DNA of 64,000 nucleotides from Aestuariivirga sp. (GTDB lineage: Bacteria; Pseudomonadota; Alphaproteobacteria; Rhizobiales; Aestuariivirgaceae), in NCBI GenBank assembly GCA_030680855.1, contig JAUXUN010000036.1:1-64000 (forward strand), given 5' to 3'. How positions within the stretch are numbered: the stretch's first letter is position 1; every line of letters begins with the position of its first letter. Both the position numbers and the translations under genes were made by a program. The notes beneath the pieces are model-generated. The model ran no database searches and was not told the DNA's origin. It was given only the letters and a program-made list of their open reading frames with translations. Positions 26,506 to 37,114 of this stretch are shown here, one piece after another.

Positions 26506-29031
26506 TCACACCCGGGCACTGTCGCCGGGAACCAGGATTTCCCGTTTTCCCGTGCCATTGGCCGATGAAATAAGCCCTTCCTTTTCCATGCGCTCAATCA
26601 GGCTTGCGGCCTTGTTATAGCCCACCTGCAAGCGCCGTTGCACATAGCTGGTGGAAACCTTCTTGTCACGCAGCACAACCGCCACTGCCTGGTCGTAAAG
26701 GTCATCCCCCGAGCCGCCGCCCTCGGTCCCAGCCATGGCGCCGGGATCGCCATAGGCCTCATCCTCAACTTCCTCGGTTACCGCATCAACATATTCGGGG
26801 GCGCCTTGCGCCTTCAGGAAGCTAACGATTTTTTCAACCTCGTCATCGGCCACGAAAGGCCCGTGCAGGCGGGAAATGCGCCCGCCACCGGCCATGTAGA
26901 GCATGTCGCCCTGGCCCAGGAGCTGTTCAGCCCCCTGCTCGCCCAAAATGGTGCGGCTGTCAATTTTCGAGGTGACCTGGAAGGAAATGCGGGTGGGGAA
27001 ATTGGCCTTGATGGTGCCGGTGATGACGTCAACCGATGGCCGCTGGGTGGCCATCACCACATGGATGCCGGCGGCGCGGGCCATCTGGGCGAGGCGCTGG
27101 ACTGTGCCTTCAATGTCCTTGCCGGCCACCATCATGAGGTCGGCCATTTCGTCGATGATGACGACAATATAGGGCATGGACGTCATGTCCATTTGCTCCT
27201 GCTCGAAAATGGGTTCGCCCGATTCGGCGTTGAAGCCGGTCTGCACGGTACGCAACATCTGCCCGCCCTTGGCCAAGGTCTGCTTGAGCCTGGCGTTGTA
27301 GCCATCGATGTTGCGCACCCCAAGCTTTGACATCTTGCGGTAACGATCTTCCATTTCGCGCACTGCCCATTTCAGGGCGACTACAGCCTTGCGCGGATCG
27401 GTCACGACGGGTGACAGGAGATGCGGAATGCCTTCGTAAACCGACAACTCCAGCATCTTGGGATCGATCATGATCAGCTTGCAGCGTTCGGGCGACAGCC
27501 TGTAGAGCAGGGACAGGATCATGGTATTGATGCCGACGGATTTACCGGAGCCTGTTGTACCGGCGATCAGCAGATGCGGCATGCGGGCGAGATCGGCGAA
27601 GATGGGCTCGCCGCCAATATTCTTGCCAAGGGCAAAGGCCAGGTTCTGGCCGGTTTTTTCAAAGGCTTCGGAAGCCAGCATTTCGCGGAGGTAAACCGTC
27701 TCGCGTTTGCTGTTGGGTAATTCAATGCCGATGACGTTGCGGCCTTGGACGACGGCCACGCGGGCCGACACGGCGCTCATGGAGCGGGCAATGTCATCGG
27801 CGAGGCTGATCACGCGCGAAGACTTGATCCCGGGCGCCGGCTCCAATTCGTAAAGCGTTACAACCGGGCCAGGCTTCACATTGATGATCTGGCCGCGCAC
27901 GCCAAAATCCTCGAGCACGCCTTCGAGCATGCGGGCGTTTTGCTCGAGCACTTCATCGGAAAGGTCAATCGATTGCTTGGTGCTGCGTTTGGGTTCAGCC
28001 AGCAGGGTGAGGGGTGGAAATTCAAACTCACTGGATTTGGAAAAGCGCAGGTTGAGCTGGGAATCCTTTTTGATTTTCTTGCCCAGCTTGATTTCCTTGG
28101 CTTCGCGCGTCACCCGCACAGCAGGAGTTTCAGCAACGTCATCTGCCTCGTCCTGCTCATCCTCGGAGGCTTCGTCCTCCTCCAGTTCCTCTTCCAGTTC
28201 CGGCAAGGCGAGACGGGGTTCCTGCAAGTTGCTGTTTCGGCCCAGTGAGGGTTCGATGCGCAGCTTTTTGGCAGGCGCCAATCTTGAAATAATATCGCGG
28301 GAAGAATTTGCCGATGCCGCGCGGAGCGCCCTGGCGGATTTTTCCTGGGCCCGGTAGGTTTTCCAGTGCATGAAGCTGGCCTGCAGGAAGCGCAGGAGCC
28401 GAATCAGGAAAACACCCACGACACGGGCCAGGTTTCCAAGGGTGCCGGTGGTTTCGGATTTGGTCAGTCCGGTGGCGCGAAGCGCTGCCCATATGGCACC
28501 ACCCGCACATAAGGCTCCGGTGAAGACTTCGGCGAAAGCGCCCTTGAGGCCCAATGCAAGGATTGAACGAATGCCGCCGCTGGTGATGTCGCCGGAATTG
28601 CCGCCGAGCCCTGCGGCGAGCGACCAGCTTGATGGGGCTGGCAAGGTTGCAAAGGCACCACAGGCGAGAAAGGTGGCGGCAAGCCAGGCCAGCATTGCCA
28701 TGAACGGCCGCTCGGGTCTTTCGTGGCTCAACAGGTTCACGACCCAGGCCATGGGAATGCCAATCAATGGCAGAACGCCCAGGCCCAACAGCTGCATGAG
28801 TTCATCGGCGATGGCGGCACCCGGGTAACCCAGGTAATTTTTGGCGATCTGGTCGGTTGCATGGTTGAACGATGGGTCGTCCACCGACCAGGTAGCCAGG
28901 GCCGCACCTACTGCCGCAAGAGAGGCCAGAAGCGCCACCCCGGAAATTTCAAAGAGGCGATGGCGTATGAAACGGCGCAGCGCGGCTGGAATTGCTCCGT
29001 CATCGGTATCATAGGAACGATTGTAAGCCAT
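26506..29031 (-). CDS. ftsK: DNA translocase FtsK
   Basis: FtsK couples division to chromosome segregation by pumping DNA at the septum and activating XerCD at dif. The N-terminal part has about four membrane segments (residues 25-190). An acidic linker follows ([19 protein letters not shown]). The RecA-like motor has Walker [16 protein letters not shown] near residue 490 and Walker [13 protein letters not shown]. The C-terminal gamma winged helix ([21 protein letters not shown]) that reads KOPS is present. The start MAYNRSYD at 29031 gives 841 residues; upstream codons look unrelated. Confidence 0.96.
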   Translation of the reverse strand: MAYNRSYDTDDGAIPAALRRFIRHRLFEISGVALLASLAAVGAALATWSVDDPSFNHATDQIAKNYLGYPGAAIADELMQLLGLGVLPLIGIPMAWVVNLLSHERPERPFMAMLAWLAATFLACGAFATLPAPSSWSLAAGLGGNSGDITSGGIRSILALGLKGAFAEVFTGALCAGGAIWAALRATGLTKSETTGTLGNLARVVGVFLIRLLRFLQASFMHWKTYRAQEKSARALRAASANSSRDIISRLAPAKKLRIEPSLGRNSNLQEPRLALPELEEELEEDEASEDEQDEADDVAETPAVRVTREAKEIKLGKKIKKDSQLNLRFSKSSEFEFPPLTLLAEPKRSTKQSIDLSDEVLEQNARMLEGVLEDFGVRGQIINVKPGPVVTLYELEPAPGIKSSRVISLADDIARSMSAVSARVAVVQGRNVIGIELPNSKRETVYLREMLASEAFEKTGQNLAFALGKNIGGEPIFADLARMPHLLIAGTTGSGKSVGINTMILSLLYRLSPERCKLIMIDPKMLELSVYEGIPHLLSPVVTDPRKAVVALKWAVREMEDRYRKMSKLGVRNIDGYNARLKQTLAKGGQMLRTVQTGFNAESGEPIFEQEQMDMTSMPYIVVIIDEMADLMMVAGKDIEGTVQRLAQMARAAGIHVVMATQRPSVDVITGTIKANFPTRISFQVTSKIDSRTILGEQGAEQLLGQGDMLYMAGGGRISRLHGPFVADDEVEKIVSFLKAQGAPEYVDAVTEEVEDEAYGDPGAMAGTEGGGSGDDLYDQAVAVVLRDKKVSTSYVQRRLQVGYNKAASLIERMEKEGLISSANGTGKREILVPGDSARV

Positions 29032-29131
29032 GGACTTCTCCGCCAGCCCGGAGATCATCCCACAGGCCCATAACAAATGGTTAATGGCAGTCTGAAGGGT
29101 CATGGTTAAAGCAGGGTTAAACCCCCCATGA

Positions 29132-29157
29132 AAAAGCGCCCCGGGAAGGGCGCTTTT
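29132..29157 (-). terminator. Rho-independent terminator of glnK-amtB
   Basis: AAAAGCGCCC at 29132-29141 and GGGCGCTTTT at 29148-29157 form a perfect 10-base stem around a six-base loop. Read leftward, the GC stem is followed by five T residues, 25 bases after the amtB stop. It could also work weakly in the other direction. Confidence 0.85.
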
Positions 29158-29181
29158 CCGTCGTGTTTTGAATGGCCGAAC

Positions 29182-30708
29182 CTAGGAGTAGGCACGCTCG
29201 CCGTGGGTGCCGATATCAAGGCCCTCACGCTCTTCCTGCTCGGGAACACGCAGGCCCGTCGTGTACTTGCAGATCATGAGCGCCACGTAGCTGACGACGG
29301 CGGAAAGAATGACCGCTGTCAGCACGCTGTAGATCTGAGCCGTCATCTGGCCCGAGAAGGAATATTCAACTGCCCCCACGGAGGTGTCGGTGGCGAGATA
29401 GTCAGCTACGCCCACGCCGCCAACCGCCGGGTTGACGAAGTAACCGGTGAGAAGCGCGCCGAGGATACCGCCAACACCATGGACGCCGAAGACGTCCAGG
29501 GCATCGTCATAGCCAAGCTTGGCCTTGAGCCAAACCACGGCCCAGAGGCAAACGACGCCGGAAAGAAGGCCAATAATCAACGAGGCTGTAGGGCTTACCC
29601 AGCCGCAGGCAGGGGTGATGGCCACAAGGCCCGCAACTGCCCCGGTAACGGCGCCGAGGAGGCTGGGATGGCCCCGGGTCACCCATTCGCCAGCGGTCCA
29701 TGCCAGGGCCGCCGCAGAAGCCGCCAGGATCGTGTTGAATATCACCTGGGCGGTGAGGCCGTTGACTTCCAGATTGGAACCGGCGTTGAAACCGAACCAG
29801 CCAATCCAGAGAAGGCATGCGCCGATCATCGCGAACGGAAGGTTGTGGGGAGCCAGAACCTCTTTGCCAAGGCCAAGGCGCTTGCCCAGGACAATGGCGC
29901 AGACGAGACCTGCAACGCCGGCATTGATATGCACAACGGAACCGCCGGCAAAGTCGATGGCGCCCTTGTTGAACAGCCAGCCGTTGTAGGCATTGACTGC
30001 CGTGGCGTAGTCGCCAAGGACCGCGGCCTTCGCCGCATCATCGGTTGCCGCAGCCAGCTTGGCAAGGAAGTCCGTGGCTGCAGCGTCACCCACCGCGGCC
30101 TTGACGGCGTCGATATTGTCGGCGCTCAAGGTGAAGGCATCCGGGCCCGCCCACCACCAAACCATATGGGCCATGGGCAGATAGGCAAAGGTGAACCAAA
30201 TCGCGAGGAATAGCAAAATGGCCGAGAACTTCATGCGTTCGGCAAAGGCGCCGACGATGAGGGCCGGGGTAATGGCTGCGAAGGTCAACTGGAAAATGAT
30301 ATAAGCGAATTCCGGGATGTAAGTTTCCTTGGAGAAGGTCGCGGCCAGCGTATTGTAATCCACCCCTGCCAACATGAACTTGGAGAAGCCGCCGATAAAG
30401 GCATTGCCGTTGGTGAAGGCGAGCGAATATCCGTAAATGAACCACAGGACAGCCATCATGCAAAAGCAGATGAAGACCTGCATGAGCACGGAAAGCATGT
30501 TCTTGGAACGCACCAGGCCGCCGTAGAAAAGTGCCAGGCCCGGAATGGTCATGAGAATTACTAGGATGGCTGCAACCAGCATCCAGGTGGTATCGCCTTT
30601 GTCGACAGTTGCCGCGGCAAGTGCCGGGGTCGCGGTCAGAAAAGTTGTCAGCGCAAGACCGGCCGGCAAGCCGACGAAGAGTTGGCGCAGTTTTGGTCGA
30701 ATTGTCAT
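29182..30708 (-). CDS. amtB: Ammonium transporter
   Basis: AmtB is a trimeric inner-membrane channel for ammonium. The sequence has a signal-like N-terminus (ending ATPALAAA) and about eleven membrane segments. Family motifs are FYGGLVRSKNMLSVLMQ, GAFAERMKFSAILLF, VVHINAGVAGLVCA, HNLPFAMIGACLLWIGWFGFN, and DALDVFGVHGVGGILGALLTG with pore histidines. I start at ATG 30708 (508 residues), preceded by AGGA; the longer frame runs upstream through the gap into glnK. GlnK binding blocks the channel when nitrogen is plentiful. Confidence 0.95.
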   Translation of the reverse strand: MTIRPKLRQLFVGLPAGLALTTFLTATPALAAATVDKGDTTWMLVAAILVILMTIPGLALFYGGLVRSKNMLSVLMQVFICFCMMAVLWFIYGYSLAFTNGNAFIGGFSKFMLAGVDYNTLAATFSKETYIPEFAYIIFQLTFAAITPALIVGAFAERMKFSAILLFLAIWFTFAYLPMAHMVWWWAGPDAFTLSADNIDAVKAAVGDAAATDFLAKLAAATDDAAKAAVLGDYATAVNAYNGWLFNKGAIDFAGGSVVHINAGVAGLVCAIVLGKRLGLGKEVLAPHNLPFAMIGACLLWIGWFGFNAGSNLEVNGLTAQVIFNTILAASAAALAWTAGEWVTRGHPSLLGAVTGAVAGLVAITPACGWVSPTASLIIGLLSGVVCLWAVVWLKAKLGYDDALDVFGVHGVGGILGALLTGYFVNPAVGGVGVADYLATDTSVGAVEYSFSGQMTAQIYSVLTAVILSAVVSYVALMICKYTTGLRVPEQEEREGLDIGTHGERAYS

Positions 30709-30730
30709 TTCACTGTCCTTTTTTGTTCTG

Positions 30731-31132
<402 letters not shown>

Positions 31133-31267
31133 TTAACCCTTTGTTATTGTTTGATTTTCTATTTTCCACGGGAAAGGGTCCGAAGCATCATGCTATTTAT
31201 TTAGGCAAAATTTCGAATCTGCTCAAACTTTTATCACCAATAATGATTGTCTTGACTGGCTGGGGTT

Positions 31268-32521
31268 ATGGGCGTTTTTGATGCCGTCATGACCAAGACC
31301 TATGATGTCATTGTCGTCGGCGCGGCGCTGAATGGGTTGACCGCCGGCCTCGCCCTTGGCGGGCACCGAGCCAGACGCCCGCTGTCAGTAGCCATTATTG
31401 ATCGCAAGGACCCCCGGCAGGCACTTGCCAGCAATGATTCCCGCGCCTCGGCGATTACCGCCAGTTCCAAACGCATGTTCGAGGCCCTGGGGGTGTGGGA
31501 GCATGTAGCCCCGCACATGCAGGTGATGGGCGAAATCATTGTAACCGATGGCCGCGGTCCCGAAGCCAGGCCGGTGCTGCTGCAATTCGGCGAAGCGGGC
31601 TCCGGGCTGGCCACTTCGGCGCACATGGTGGAGAACCACCATTTGCTGCGCGGCCTGCTTGATGCGGTTGAGAAGTCGCCCAACATCACGCTGGTGACGG
31701 GCCATGCTGTTGCCCAGCAGAGTTTTGCACCGGGGCTTGCCAAGCTCACGCTTGCCAATGGCGAGCAACTCTCGTGCAGCCTCGTCATTGCCGCTGACGG
31801 GGGGAAGTCTCCGCTTCGCCAAGCTGCAGGGATTGAGCTTGTTGGCTGGTCCTATGAGCAGATGGGAATTGTCGCCTCGTTTGATCACGCGCTTCCGCAT
31901 GGGGGCCGGGCGGAAGAACATTTCACGCCGGCGGGTCCGTTTGCTGTTTTACCTTTGCCGGGAAACCGCTCGTCCATTGTCTGGACCAAGGATACCGCCG
32001 GAGCAAAAAGGCTGCTGGGTTTGTCGCCGCAGGAATTTGAAACCGAATTGCAAAACGAGATTGGCTCCCATCTTGGAAAGATCGCCTTGCTTGGAAAGCC
32101 GCAGGGCTATCCGCTGTCGATGTTTTTTGCGAAGGAATTTCACGCAACGCGCCTGGCGTTGGTGGGTGACGCGGCGCATGTCATTCATCCGCTGGCGGGG
32201 CTTGGGCTCAATCTTGGCCTTCGTGATGTGGCTGCCCTGGCGGAATGCGTGGCAGACGCCCTCGCGCTGGGACAGGACATTGGCGGCCTGGCGGTGCTTG
32301 AAAGATATTCCACCTGGCGGCGCTTCGATACGGTGGCAACAGCCGCCAGCATGGACGGGCTCAACCGGCTCTTCTCAAACGACAATTCATTCCTGCGAAT
32401 TCTGCGTGACCTAGGTTTGCGCGCCACCAATCAAATGCCGGGCGTAAAGCAAATGTTTGCGCGGGAAGCGGCGGGCCAAACGGGTTCGCTGCCCAGATTG
32501 CTGCGTGGCGAGACGGTTTAG
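31268..32521 (+). CDS. UbiH/UbiF/VisC-family FAD monooxygenase
   Basis: A flavoprotein hydroxylase of 417 residues, most likely for a ring hydroxylation in ubiquinone synthesis. The FAD-binding fold begins YDVIVVGAALNGLTAGLALGG; the central DG-type motif reads LVIAADGGKSPLR; the ribose-binding GD motif reads LVGDAAHVIHPLAGLGLNLGLRD, which is the UbiH-family signature. The exact ring position cannot be told from sequence, and alphaproteobacterial UbiL is an equal candidate. It may start at ATG 31268 or 31289. It is convergent with the DUF971 gene, overlapping by four bases. Confidence 0.88.
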   Translation: MGVFDAVMTKTYDVIVVGAALNGLTAGLALGGHRARRPLSVAIIDRKDPRQALASNDSRASAITASSKRMFEALGVWEHVAPHMQVMGEIIVTDGRGPEARPVLLQFGEAGSGLATSAHMVENHHLLRGLLDAVEKSPNITLVTGHAVAQQSFAPGLAKLTLANGEQLSCSLVIAADGGKSPLRQAAGIELVGWSYEQMGIVASFDHALPHGGRAEEHFTPAGPFAVLPLPGNRSSIVWTKDTAGAKRLLGLSPQEFETELQNEIGSHLGKIALLGKPQGYPLSMFFAKEFHATRLALVGDAAHVIHPLAGLGLNLGLRDVAALAECVADALALGQDIGGLAVLERYSTWRRFDTVATAASMDGLNRLFSNDNSFLRILRDLGLRATNQMPGVKQMFAREAAGQTGSLPRLLRGETV

Positions 32522-32874
32522 CCCCGACCCTGTCCTGCCTTGGCGAGCTTTTCCAGATAGGCGGGCCAGATCGTTTTGCGCTCGCGGCCAAGCTTGGCCA
32601 AATAGTTCCAGGTGAACAGGCCCGTTGAGTGACCATCACTGAAAATAATGCGCACGGCGTAGGCGCCGATGGGTTCAAGCTTGATCATCGAGACGGTCCG
32701 CTTGCCGAAGACGAGCTGTTCCTGCCCCGGGCCATGGCCCTTCACTTCAGCGCTTGGACTTTCGACGCGGAGATATTCCGCTTCGAGATCATATGACTCA
32801 CCCGTATCAAAGCGAATGTTGAGAACCCGGCCCTGCTGTTTTGACAAGAGCTCCAGGGGCCAGGGATCAGCCAT
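32518..32874 (-). CDS. DUF971 (gamma-butyrobetaine hydroxylase-like N-terminal) protein
   Basis: A 118-residue protein with a DUF971 domain: [39 protein letters not shown] and [19 protein letters not shown]. The same domain is found at the N-terminus of gamma-butyrobetaine hydroxylase and in stand-alone proteins linked to iron-sulphur cluster handling. The start ATG 32874 lies inside the end of the upstream Trm112-like gene (eight-base overlap); the longer frame upstream is out of family. Function here is not known. Confidence 0.85.
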   Translation of the reverse strand: MADPWPLELLSKQQGRVLNIRFDTGESYDLEAEYLRVESPSAEVKGHGPGQEQLVFGKRTVSMIKLEPIGAYAVRIIFSDGHSTGLFTWNYLAKLGRERKTIWPAYLEKLAKAGQGRG

Positions 32875-33055
32875 CCTTGAGTTCGCGGGCTTCATCTGGG
32901 AGCATGATGGGAATGCCGTCGCGGATGGGATAGGCAAGGCCCGCCGCCTTTGAGATGAGCTCCTGCTTTTCCGCATCATAGTCGAGACGGGTCTTGGTAA
33001 CCGGGCAAACCAGGATCTCAAGCAACTTCGGATCCACTTTGCGGGCTTCAGTCAT
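32867..33055 (-). CDS. Trm112-like small protein
   Basis: A 62-residue protein with the Trm112/YcaR pattern [25 protein letters not shown] followed by [20 protein letters not shown]. In other organisms Trm112 activates several methyltransferases; the bacterial small form has no defined role. Only one cysteine remains (CPVT), so the zinc site of the eukaryotic protein is not kept. It sits between the LON-domain gene and the DUF971 gene in one leftward operon. Confidence 0.88.
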   Translation of the reverse strand: MTEARKVDPKLLEILVCPVTKTRLDYDAEKQELISKAAGLAYPIRDGIPIMLPDEARELKDG

Positions 33056-33063
33056 GGCTGATC

Positions 33064-33732
33064 CTACTGCAGCTTGTGGCGCTTGCCGGAGAAAGATTTT
33101 GACAGCGCCATTTCAGTGAGCGCCACCAGCACATCGGCCCGGGTTTTCAGATCCGGAGCTTCGAGAAGGGCCTGTTTTTCGCTGGCGGGATAAGGCGCCA
33201 GAAGCGAAAGCGTATTGACCAGAACCTCGGTCGAGGCCGCATTGATTTCACTCCAATCGGCGCTCATGTTGTTGGCCGTCAGATAATCCTTAAAGGCCGT
33301 GAGCAGGGCCGGCCGGTTGACTTCAGCCGCGCCTAAATCCATCACAAGGTCAATGGCGAAGGGCTTGAAGTTGGCCACAACCTGGCGATAGGCGGTCTCG
33401 ACGGTCAATTCGCTCTTGATGGAAAAACGGCTGACGCCGGTCAGCGTCACCAGCATTCTGCCATCAGGCGTTTCCGCATAGGAGGTGATTCTTCCCGCGC
33501 AGCCCACCTTCATCAGGTCCGGCCTTTCCGCCGTGTCGCTATCGTCCTTGGGCTGAATGATGCCGATCATGCGCTCGCCTGACAGCGCATCCGAAATCAT
33601 CTCGAGATAACGCGGTTCAAAAATGTTCAGCGGCAGGTCGGCGCGCGGCAGAAGCAAGGCGCCAGGAAGCGGAAACACCGGAAGCTTCTGGGGCAGGTCG
33701 GCAGGCTTGTTATAGTCTTTCAAGAATTTCAT
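33064..33732 (-). CDS. LON substrate-binding-domain protein
   Basis: A 222-residue protein consisting of a LON N-terminal domain ([35 protein letters not shown]) with no ATPase or protease domain. Conserved blocks [11 protein letters not shown] and [28 protein letters not shown] are present. The stand-alone family is common in alphaproteobacteria and its function is unclear. It follows the thioredoxin-TPR gene by six bases, so the two are probably co-transcribed; the order thioredoxin, LON domain, Trm112-like is conserved in Rhizobiales. Confidence 0.9.
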   Translation of the reverse strand: MKFLKDYNKPADLPQKLPVFPLPGALLLPRADLPLNIFEPRYLEMISDALSGERMIGIIQPKDDSDTAERPDLMKVGCAGRITSYAETPDGRMLVTLTGVSRFSIKSELTVETAYRQVVANFKPFAIDLVMDLGAAEVNRPALLTAFKDYLTANNMSADWSEINAASTEVLVNTLSLLAPYPASEKQALLEAPDLKTRADVLVALTEMALSKSFSGKRHKLQ

Positions 33733-33738
33733 TCGTCC

Positions 33739-34659
33739 TCACGAAAAGAGAGTTGCAGACAGTTTGCGGCGGCCTTGCAGGGTGGCTTCGTCCTTTGGCC
33801 CCCACGCCTCAAAGAATTGAACGAGCTGCTTGCGGGCCGCATCTTCATTCCAATCGCGCTTCTTGCGGATGACATAGAGCAACTGGTCGGTGGCTTCCGG
33901 CCTCTGGCCAGCGCCGTTCAAGGCCACGGCAAGCTCAAGGCGCTTTGCAAAATCATCGGGGGTGTCCGCGACAGCTTTCTGCAATTGATCGAGGAGGCTG
34001 GTGTCAACGGGGTGAAGCGCCAGATCAAGCGCTGCGGCGGCACTGACAACATCGGGGTTTGCCGCCTTGTCGGGGGGAACCTGGGCGAGGGTTGCGGCGG
34101 CTCCTTCGAGGTCGCCGAGTTCGATCTGGCATTTTGCAAAATTGGCGAGAGCGGCAATATGGGTGGGATCGACGCCGAGAATTTGCCCCAGAATGTTCCG
34201 AGCTTCGTCAAAGGCTTTGCGCTGCATGGCTTCTTCCGCGACCTTCATGGCGGCGGCGATCTCTTCGGCCAGCGAGCCTTTGCTGGAAAGCTTGTCAATG
34301 AACTGCCTGATCTGACCCTCAGGAAGTGCCCCCATGAAGCCGTCGATGGGCTGGCCGTTCACAAAGGCAAATACGGCGGGGATCGATTGCACGCGCATCT
34401 GGGCGGCAATCTGCTGATTCTCGTCCACATTGATTTTGACGAGGCGCACTTTTCCGTTCGCCTGCTTCACGACTTTCTCGAGAAGCGGCGTCAGCTGCTT
34501 GCAAGGGCCGCACCAGGGGGCCCAGAAGTCAACGAGGACCGGAACCTTCTTCGACACCTCGATGACGTCGGCCATGAAACCCTTGGTATCGGTGTCCTTG
34601 ATGAGTTCAGCGGCGGGAACCCCTGAAGCGCCATTTTGTCCTATGATCATATCGTTCAT
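33739..34659 (-). CDS. Thioredoxin-TPR protein (CnoX/YbbN-like)
   Basis: A 306-residue protein with an N-terminal thioredoxin domain (about 25-130) carrying WAPWCGPCK (cysteines 50 and 53) and a C-terminal tetratricopeptide-like region of about 170 residues (AMQRKAFDEARNILGQILGVDP and following). This build is that of CnoX (YbbN), a redox chaperone that passes clients to GroEL. Unlike E. coli CnoX it keeps the full CGPC pair, as in Caulobacter-type proteins. It is first in the operon with the LON-domain gene. Confidence 0.9.
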   Translation of the reverse strand: MNDMIIGQNGASGVPAAELIKDTDTKGFMADVIEVSKKVPVLVDFWAPWCGPCKQLTPLLEKVVKQANGKVRLVKINVDENQQIAAQMRVQSIPAVFAFVNGQPIDGFMGALPEGQIRQFIDKLSSKGSLAEEIAAAMKVAEEAMQRKAFDEARNILGQILGVDPTHIAALANFAKCQIELGDLEGAAATLAQVPPDKAANPDVVSAAAALDLALHPVDTSLLDQLQKAVADTPDDFAKRLELAVALNGAGQRPEATDQLLYVIRKKRDWNEDAARKQLVQFFEAWGPKDEATLQGRRKLSATLFS

Positions 34660-34709
34660 GTTGTGCCTGTCTGGTGTTTCGCCTTAAAAATGGCGCTTCT
34701 GGCGGCAAA

Positions 34710-35213
34710 TTACAATGCGGGATCGGCCACTGCGACAACCCGGGGCTCGTGGCCGCATGACCTGATGAAGGTTAGCAGATCGACCGAACGGATCGTCGTT
34801 GTCGCATCATTTTTCAGGGGATGATAGTTCAGGAATTCCTGTTCCATCATGCGGGCGTCGAGAATCACGTTGGTCCGGGCATTTTGGTCGTTGATGAGGC
34901 CAAAAGGCGTCACCGAGCCGGGTTCAAGGCCCAGAACTTCCATCAACAGTTCGGCCTTGCCGAAGGAAAGCCGCCGCGAGCCGATTTTTGCCGGTGCCGC
35001 CTTCAGATCGACGCGGGAGTCTTCAAGGCAGACAATCAGCCAGAGGAGGCCCTTTTCGTCCTTGCAAAACAGGTTCTTGCAGTGCCCGCCGGGGATATCG
35101 GGATGGACCAGCCGGGCCTCTTCCACGGTGAATACGGGCGCATGGCTTTTGGTCGTTGTTTTGATTCCAAGGTCGACAAAGCGTTGGAAAAGCACATCGC
35201 GGCTGGCTGGCAT
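34710..35213 (-). CDS. ProX/YbaK-type aminoacyl-tRNA deacylase
   Basis: A 167-residue single-domain editing protein of the YbaK/INS superfamily. It resembles ProXp-ala, which clears Ala-tRNA-Pro in trans: THE pattern includes SHAPVFTVEEARLVHPDIPGGHCKNLFCKDEKG, LSFGKAELLMEVLGLEPGSVTPFGLIND, and LNYHPLKNDATTTI. The lysine in KNLF is the expected catalytic-site residue. I start at ATG 35213; the longer frame uses TTG. A single gene with no operon partner. Confidence 0.88.
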   Translation of the reverse strand: MPASRDVLFQRFVDLGIKTTTKSHAPVFTVEEARLVHPDIPGGHCKNLFCKDEKGLLWLIVCLEDSRVDLKAAPAKIGSRRLSFGKAELLMEVLGLEPGSVTPFGLINDQNARTNVILDARMMEQEFLNYHPLKNDATTTIRSVDLLTFIRSCGHEPRVVAVADPAL

Positions 35214-35327
35214 GGCGGTCAATCGTCCCCGGAAACAAGATGGTTGAGCTTGCTATTGCATTTACGCTGGGCTTGGGCAATAAGACGCGCCACCTCGCCG
35301 GTTTTTTCCGGCATCATTATACGCTCA

Positions 35328-35402
<75 letters not shown>

Positions 35403-35414
35403 AATTTCTCTATA

Positions 35415-36125
35415 TCAGGAAATTTTGGCAATGAATTCATGGAGTTCATTGAATCCTCCCAATTGCTTGAAGCGTGGGTGCTGGGTGGGTGCCTCGACGT
35501 GTTCCAGGGTCCAGGTCAGTTCATGGGGAATGAAGACGCCCCAGCAGCCGGCGGCAATGGCCGGCACAATGTCTGATTTCAGGGAATTTCCCACCATGAC
35601 GGCGCGCTCCGGCCCATCCCCGTGCCGGTCAAAAATGCGTTTGTAGGTTTGGGGAGTCTTCTCGCTGACAATTTCAATCCCGTGGAAGAGTTCGCCCAGG
35701 CCGGATTGGGCGAGTTTCCTTTCCTGATCGAAGAGATCGCCCTTGGTGATCAGGACAAGCCGGAAGGAATTGCCTAGTTCTTCCAGGGTTTCCCGGACCT
35801 GCGGCAAGGGCAGGATAGGATGGGTCAGCATTTCGCGGCCGGCGCTCAGAATTTCCTGGATGATTGGAGCCGGAACCTGGCCATCGGTGACATCGATGGC
35901 CGTTTCGATCATCGACAGGACAAAGCTTTTCGTGCCGAAGCCATAGAATTCCAGGTTTTTCATTTCGGCTTGCAGCAGGCGGGCGCTCAGATCGGCCCCT
36001 TCGGCGTATCCCGCCAGAAGCTCAACGAAGCGGGCTTCGGTGAGCTTGAAAAACTGTTCGCTCTGCCAAAGGGTGTCGTCGGCATCCAGTCCAACTGTTG
36101 TGAGCCGTGGTTTGTCTGCTACCAT
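35415..36125 (-). CDS. HAD-family hydrolase
   Basis: A 236-residue haloacid-dehalogenase-type phosphatase. Motif I is GLDADDTLW (nucleophile aspartate, then acid-base aspartate), motif II LVLITKGD, motif III lysine in SEKTPQTY, and motif IV VGNSLKSDIVPAIAAGCWGVFIP. The helical cap lies between motifs I and II. The substrate cannot be predicted. It is a single gene, divergent from the permease-like gene. Confidence 0.88.
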   Translation of the reverse strand: MVADKPRLTTVGLDADDTLWQSEQFFKLTEARFVELLAGYAEGADLSARLLQAEMKNLEFYGFGTKSFVLSMIETAIDVTDGQVPAPIIQEILSAGREMLTHPILPLPQVRETLEELGNSFRLVLITKGDLFDQERKLAQSGLGELFHGIEIVSEKTPQTYKRIFDRHGDGPERAVMVGNSLKSDIVPAIAAGCWGVFIPHELTWTLEHVEAPTQHPRFKQLGGFNELHEFIAKIS

Positions 36126-36181
36126 AAGGATGTTTTCTAGACAGTTTTGCTGTTCCTGTCAGGCACGGTTTCGGAGCGTCC

Positions 36182-37114
36182 ATGCTTTCCCATGAACTTG
36201 GATATTGGCTGCAGCAGTTCCTGAATGCCTGCATGCTTGCAAGCTTCTATGTGCCGCTGGCGGTGGCTTTTGCCCTGATACAGGGATTAACCAACAAGAT
36301 ATTCCTGTCGTTCGGCGATTTTGCCATGTATGCGGCATTTGCCGCGATCTATGCCGGGCTTGCCAGCCTTCTGGCCGGAAACAGCGCTGCCGCCATACTC
36401 GCCACATCCCTGGCCTTTGCGGTGTTGTCTTCCTCAGCACTTGGACATTTTGCCGCCACCCACGTCGTTGCGCCTCTCATTGGCCACACAGCGCAAGCCT
36501 TCATGATCGGCTCCATCGGGGTTTCCATTGCCCTGCAAGAAATCATGCGCCTTCAGAGCGGGGCCCGCGACCTTTGGCTGATGCCGCTGTTTGATGGCGC
36601 TCCGCTACGGATTTTTGACGGCAGCTTTCCGGTGCAGATCGGCATCATGCAGCTTGTTGCCATGGCCACCGCCGCATTGGCCACCGGTACGGTGCTTTTC
36701 GTCATGCAGTTTACCGCCTCCGGGCGTTACTGGAAGGCGTGTTCGCAATCGGAACGGCTGGCAAAGCTCTGTGGCGTTAATACGCTCACCGTATTGCGCT
36801 GGTCCTGCGTTGGCTCGGCGGCGCTGGCCAATGTCTCGGGTTGGATCATCGCCGTCTCCTATGGCGGCGTCAGCTTTTCAATGGGGCTCATGCTGGGGTT
36901 CAAGGCGATGTTCGCCTCAGTCATCGGCGGTTTCGGAACAGTCTCCGGAGCCATTGCCGGCGGCATATTCCTGGCATTCATTGAAACCCTGTGGAGCGCC
37001 GCCTTTCCCCTCGCCTACCGGGATGTGGCGGTGTTTGGTTTCATCATTTTGATACTCATGTTAAAACCCGAAGGGCTTTACAGCTCCGCCATCCGGCGGG
37101 AAAGCGAGGACTAG
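36182..37114 (+). CDS. LivH-type ABC transporter permease (orphan)
   Basis: A 310-residue membrane protein of the branched-chain amino-acid permease family (LivH/LivM), with about eight hydrophobic segments. Typical are VPLAVAFALIQGLTNKIFLSFGDFAMYAAF near the start and GLMLGFKAMFASVIGGFGTVSGAIAGGIFLAFIETL near the end. The EAA-like loop SERLAKLCGVN is present. No ATP-binding or solute-binding partner is within the window, which is unusual because these systems are encoded as clusters. The next gene, a small lipoprotein, follows directly. Confidence 0.82.
   Translation: MLSHELGYWLQQFLNACMLASFYVPLAVAFALIQGLTNKIFLSFGDFAMYAAFAAIYAGLASLLAGNSAAAILATSLAFAVLSSSALGHFAATHVVAPLIGHTAQAFMIGSIGVSIALQEIMRLQSGARDLWLMPLFDGAPLRIFDGSFPVQIGIMQLVAMATAALATGTVLFVMQFTASGRYWKACSQSERLAKLCGVNTLTVLRWSCVGSAALANVSGWIIAVSYGGVSFSMGLMLGFKAMFASVIGGFGTVSGAIAGGIFLAFIETLWSAAFPLAYRDVAVFGFIILILMLKPEGLYSSAIRRESED

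Noticed and set aside
29128-30213. 361-residue open frame on the plus strand
   Set aside because: Runs through the terminator and antisense to amtB; composition of a shadow frame.
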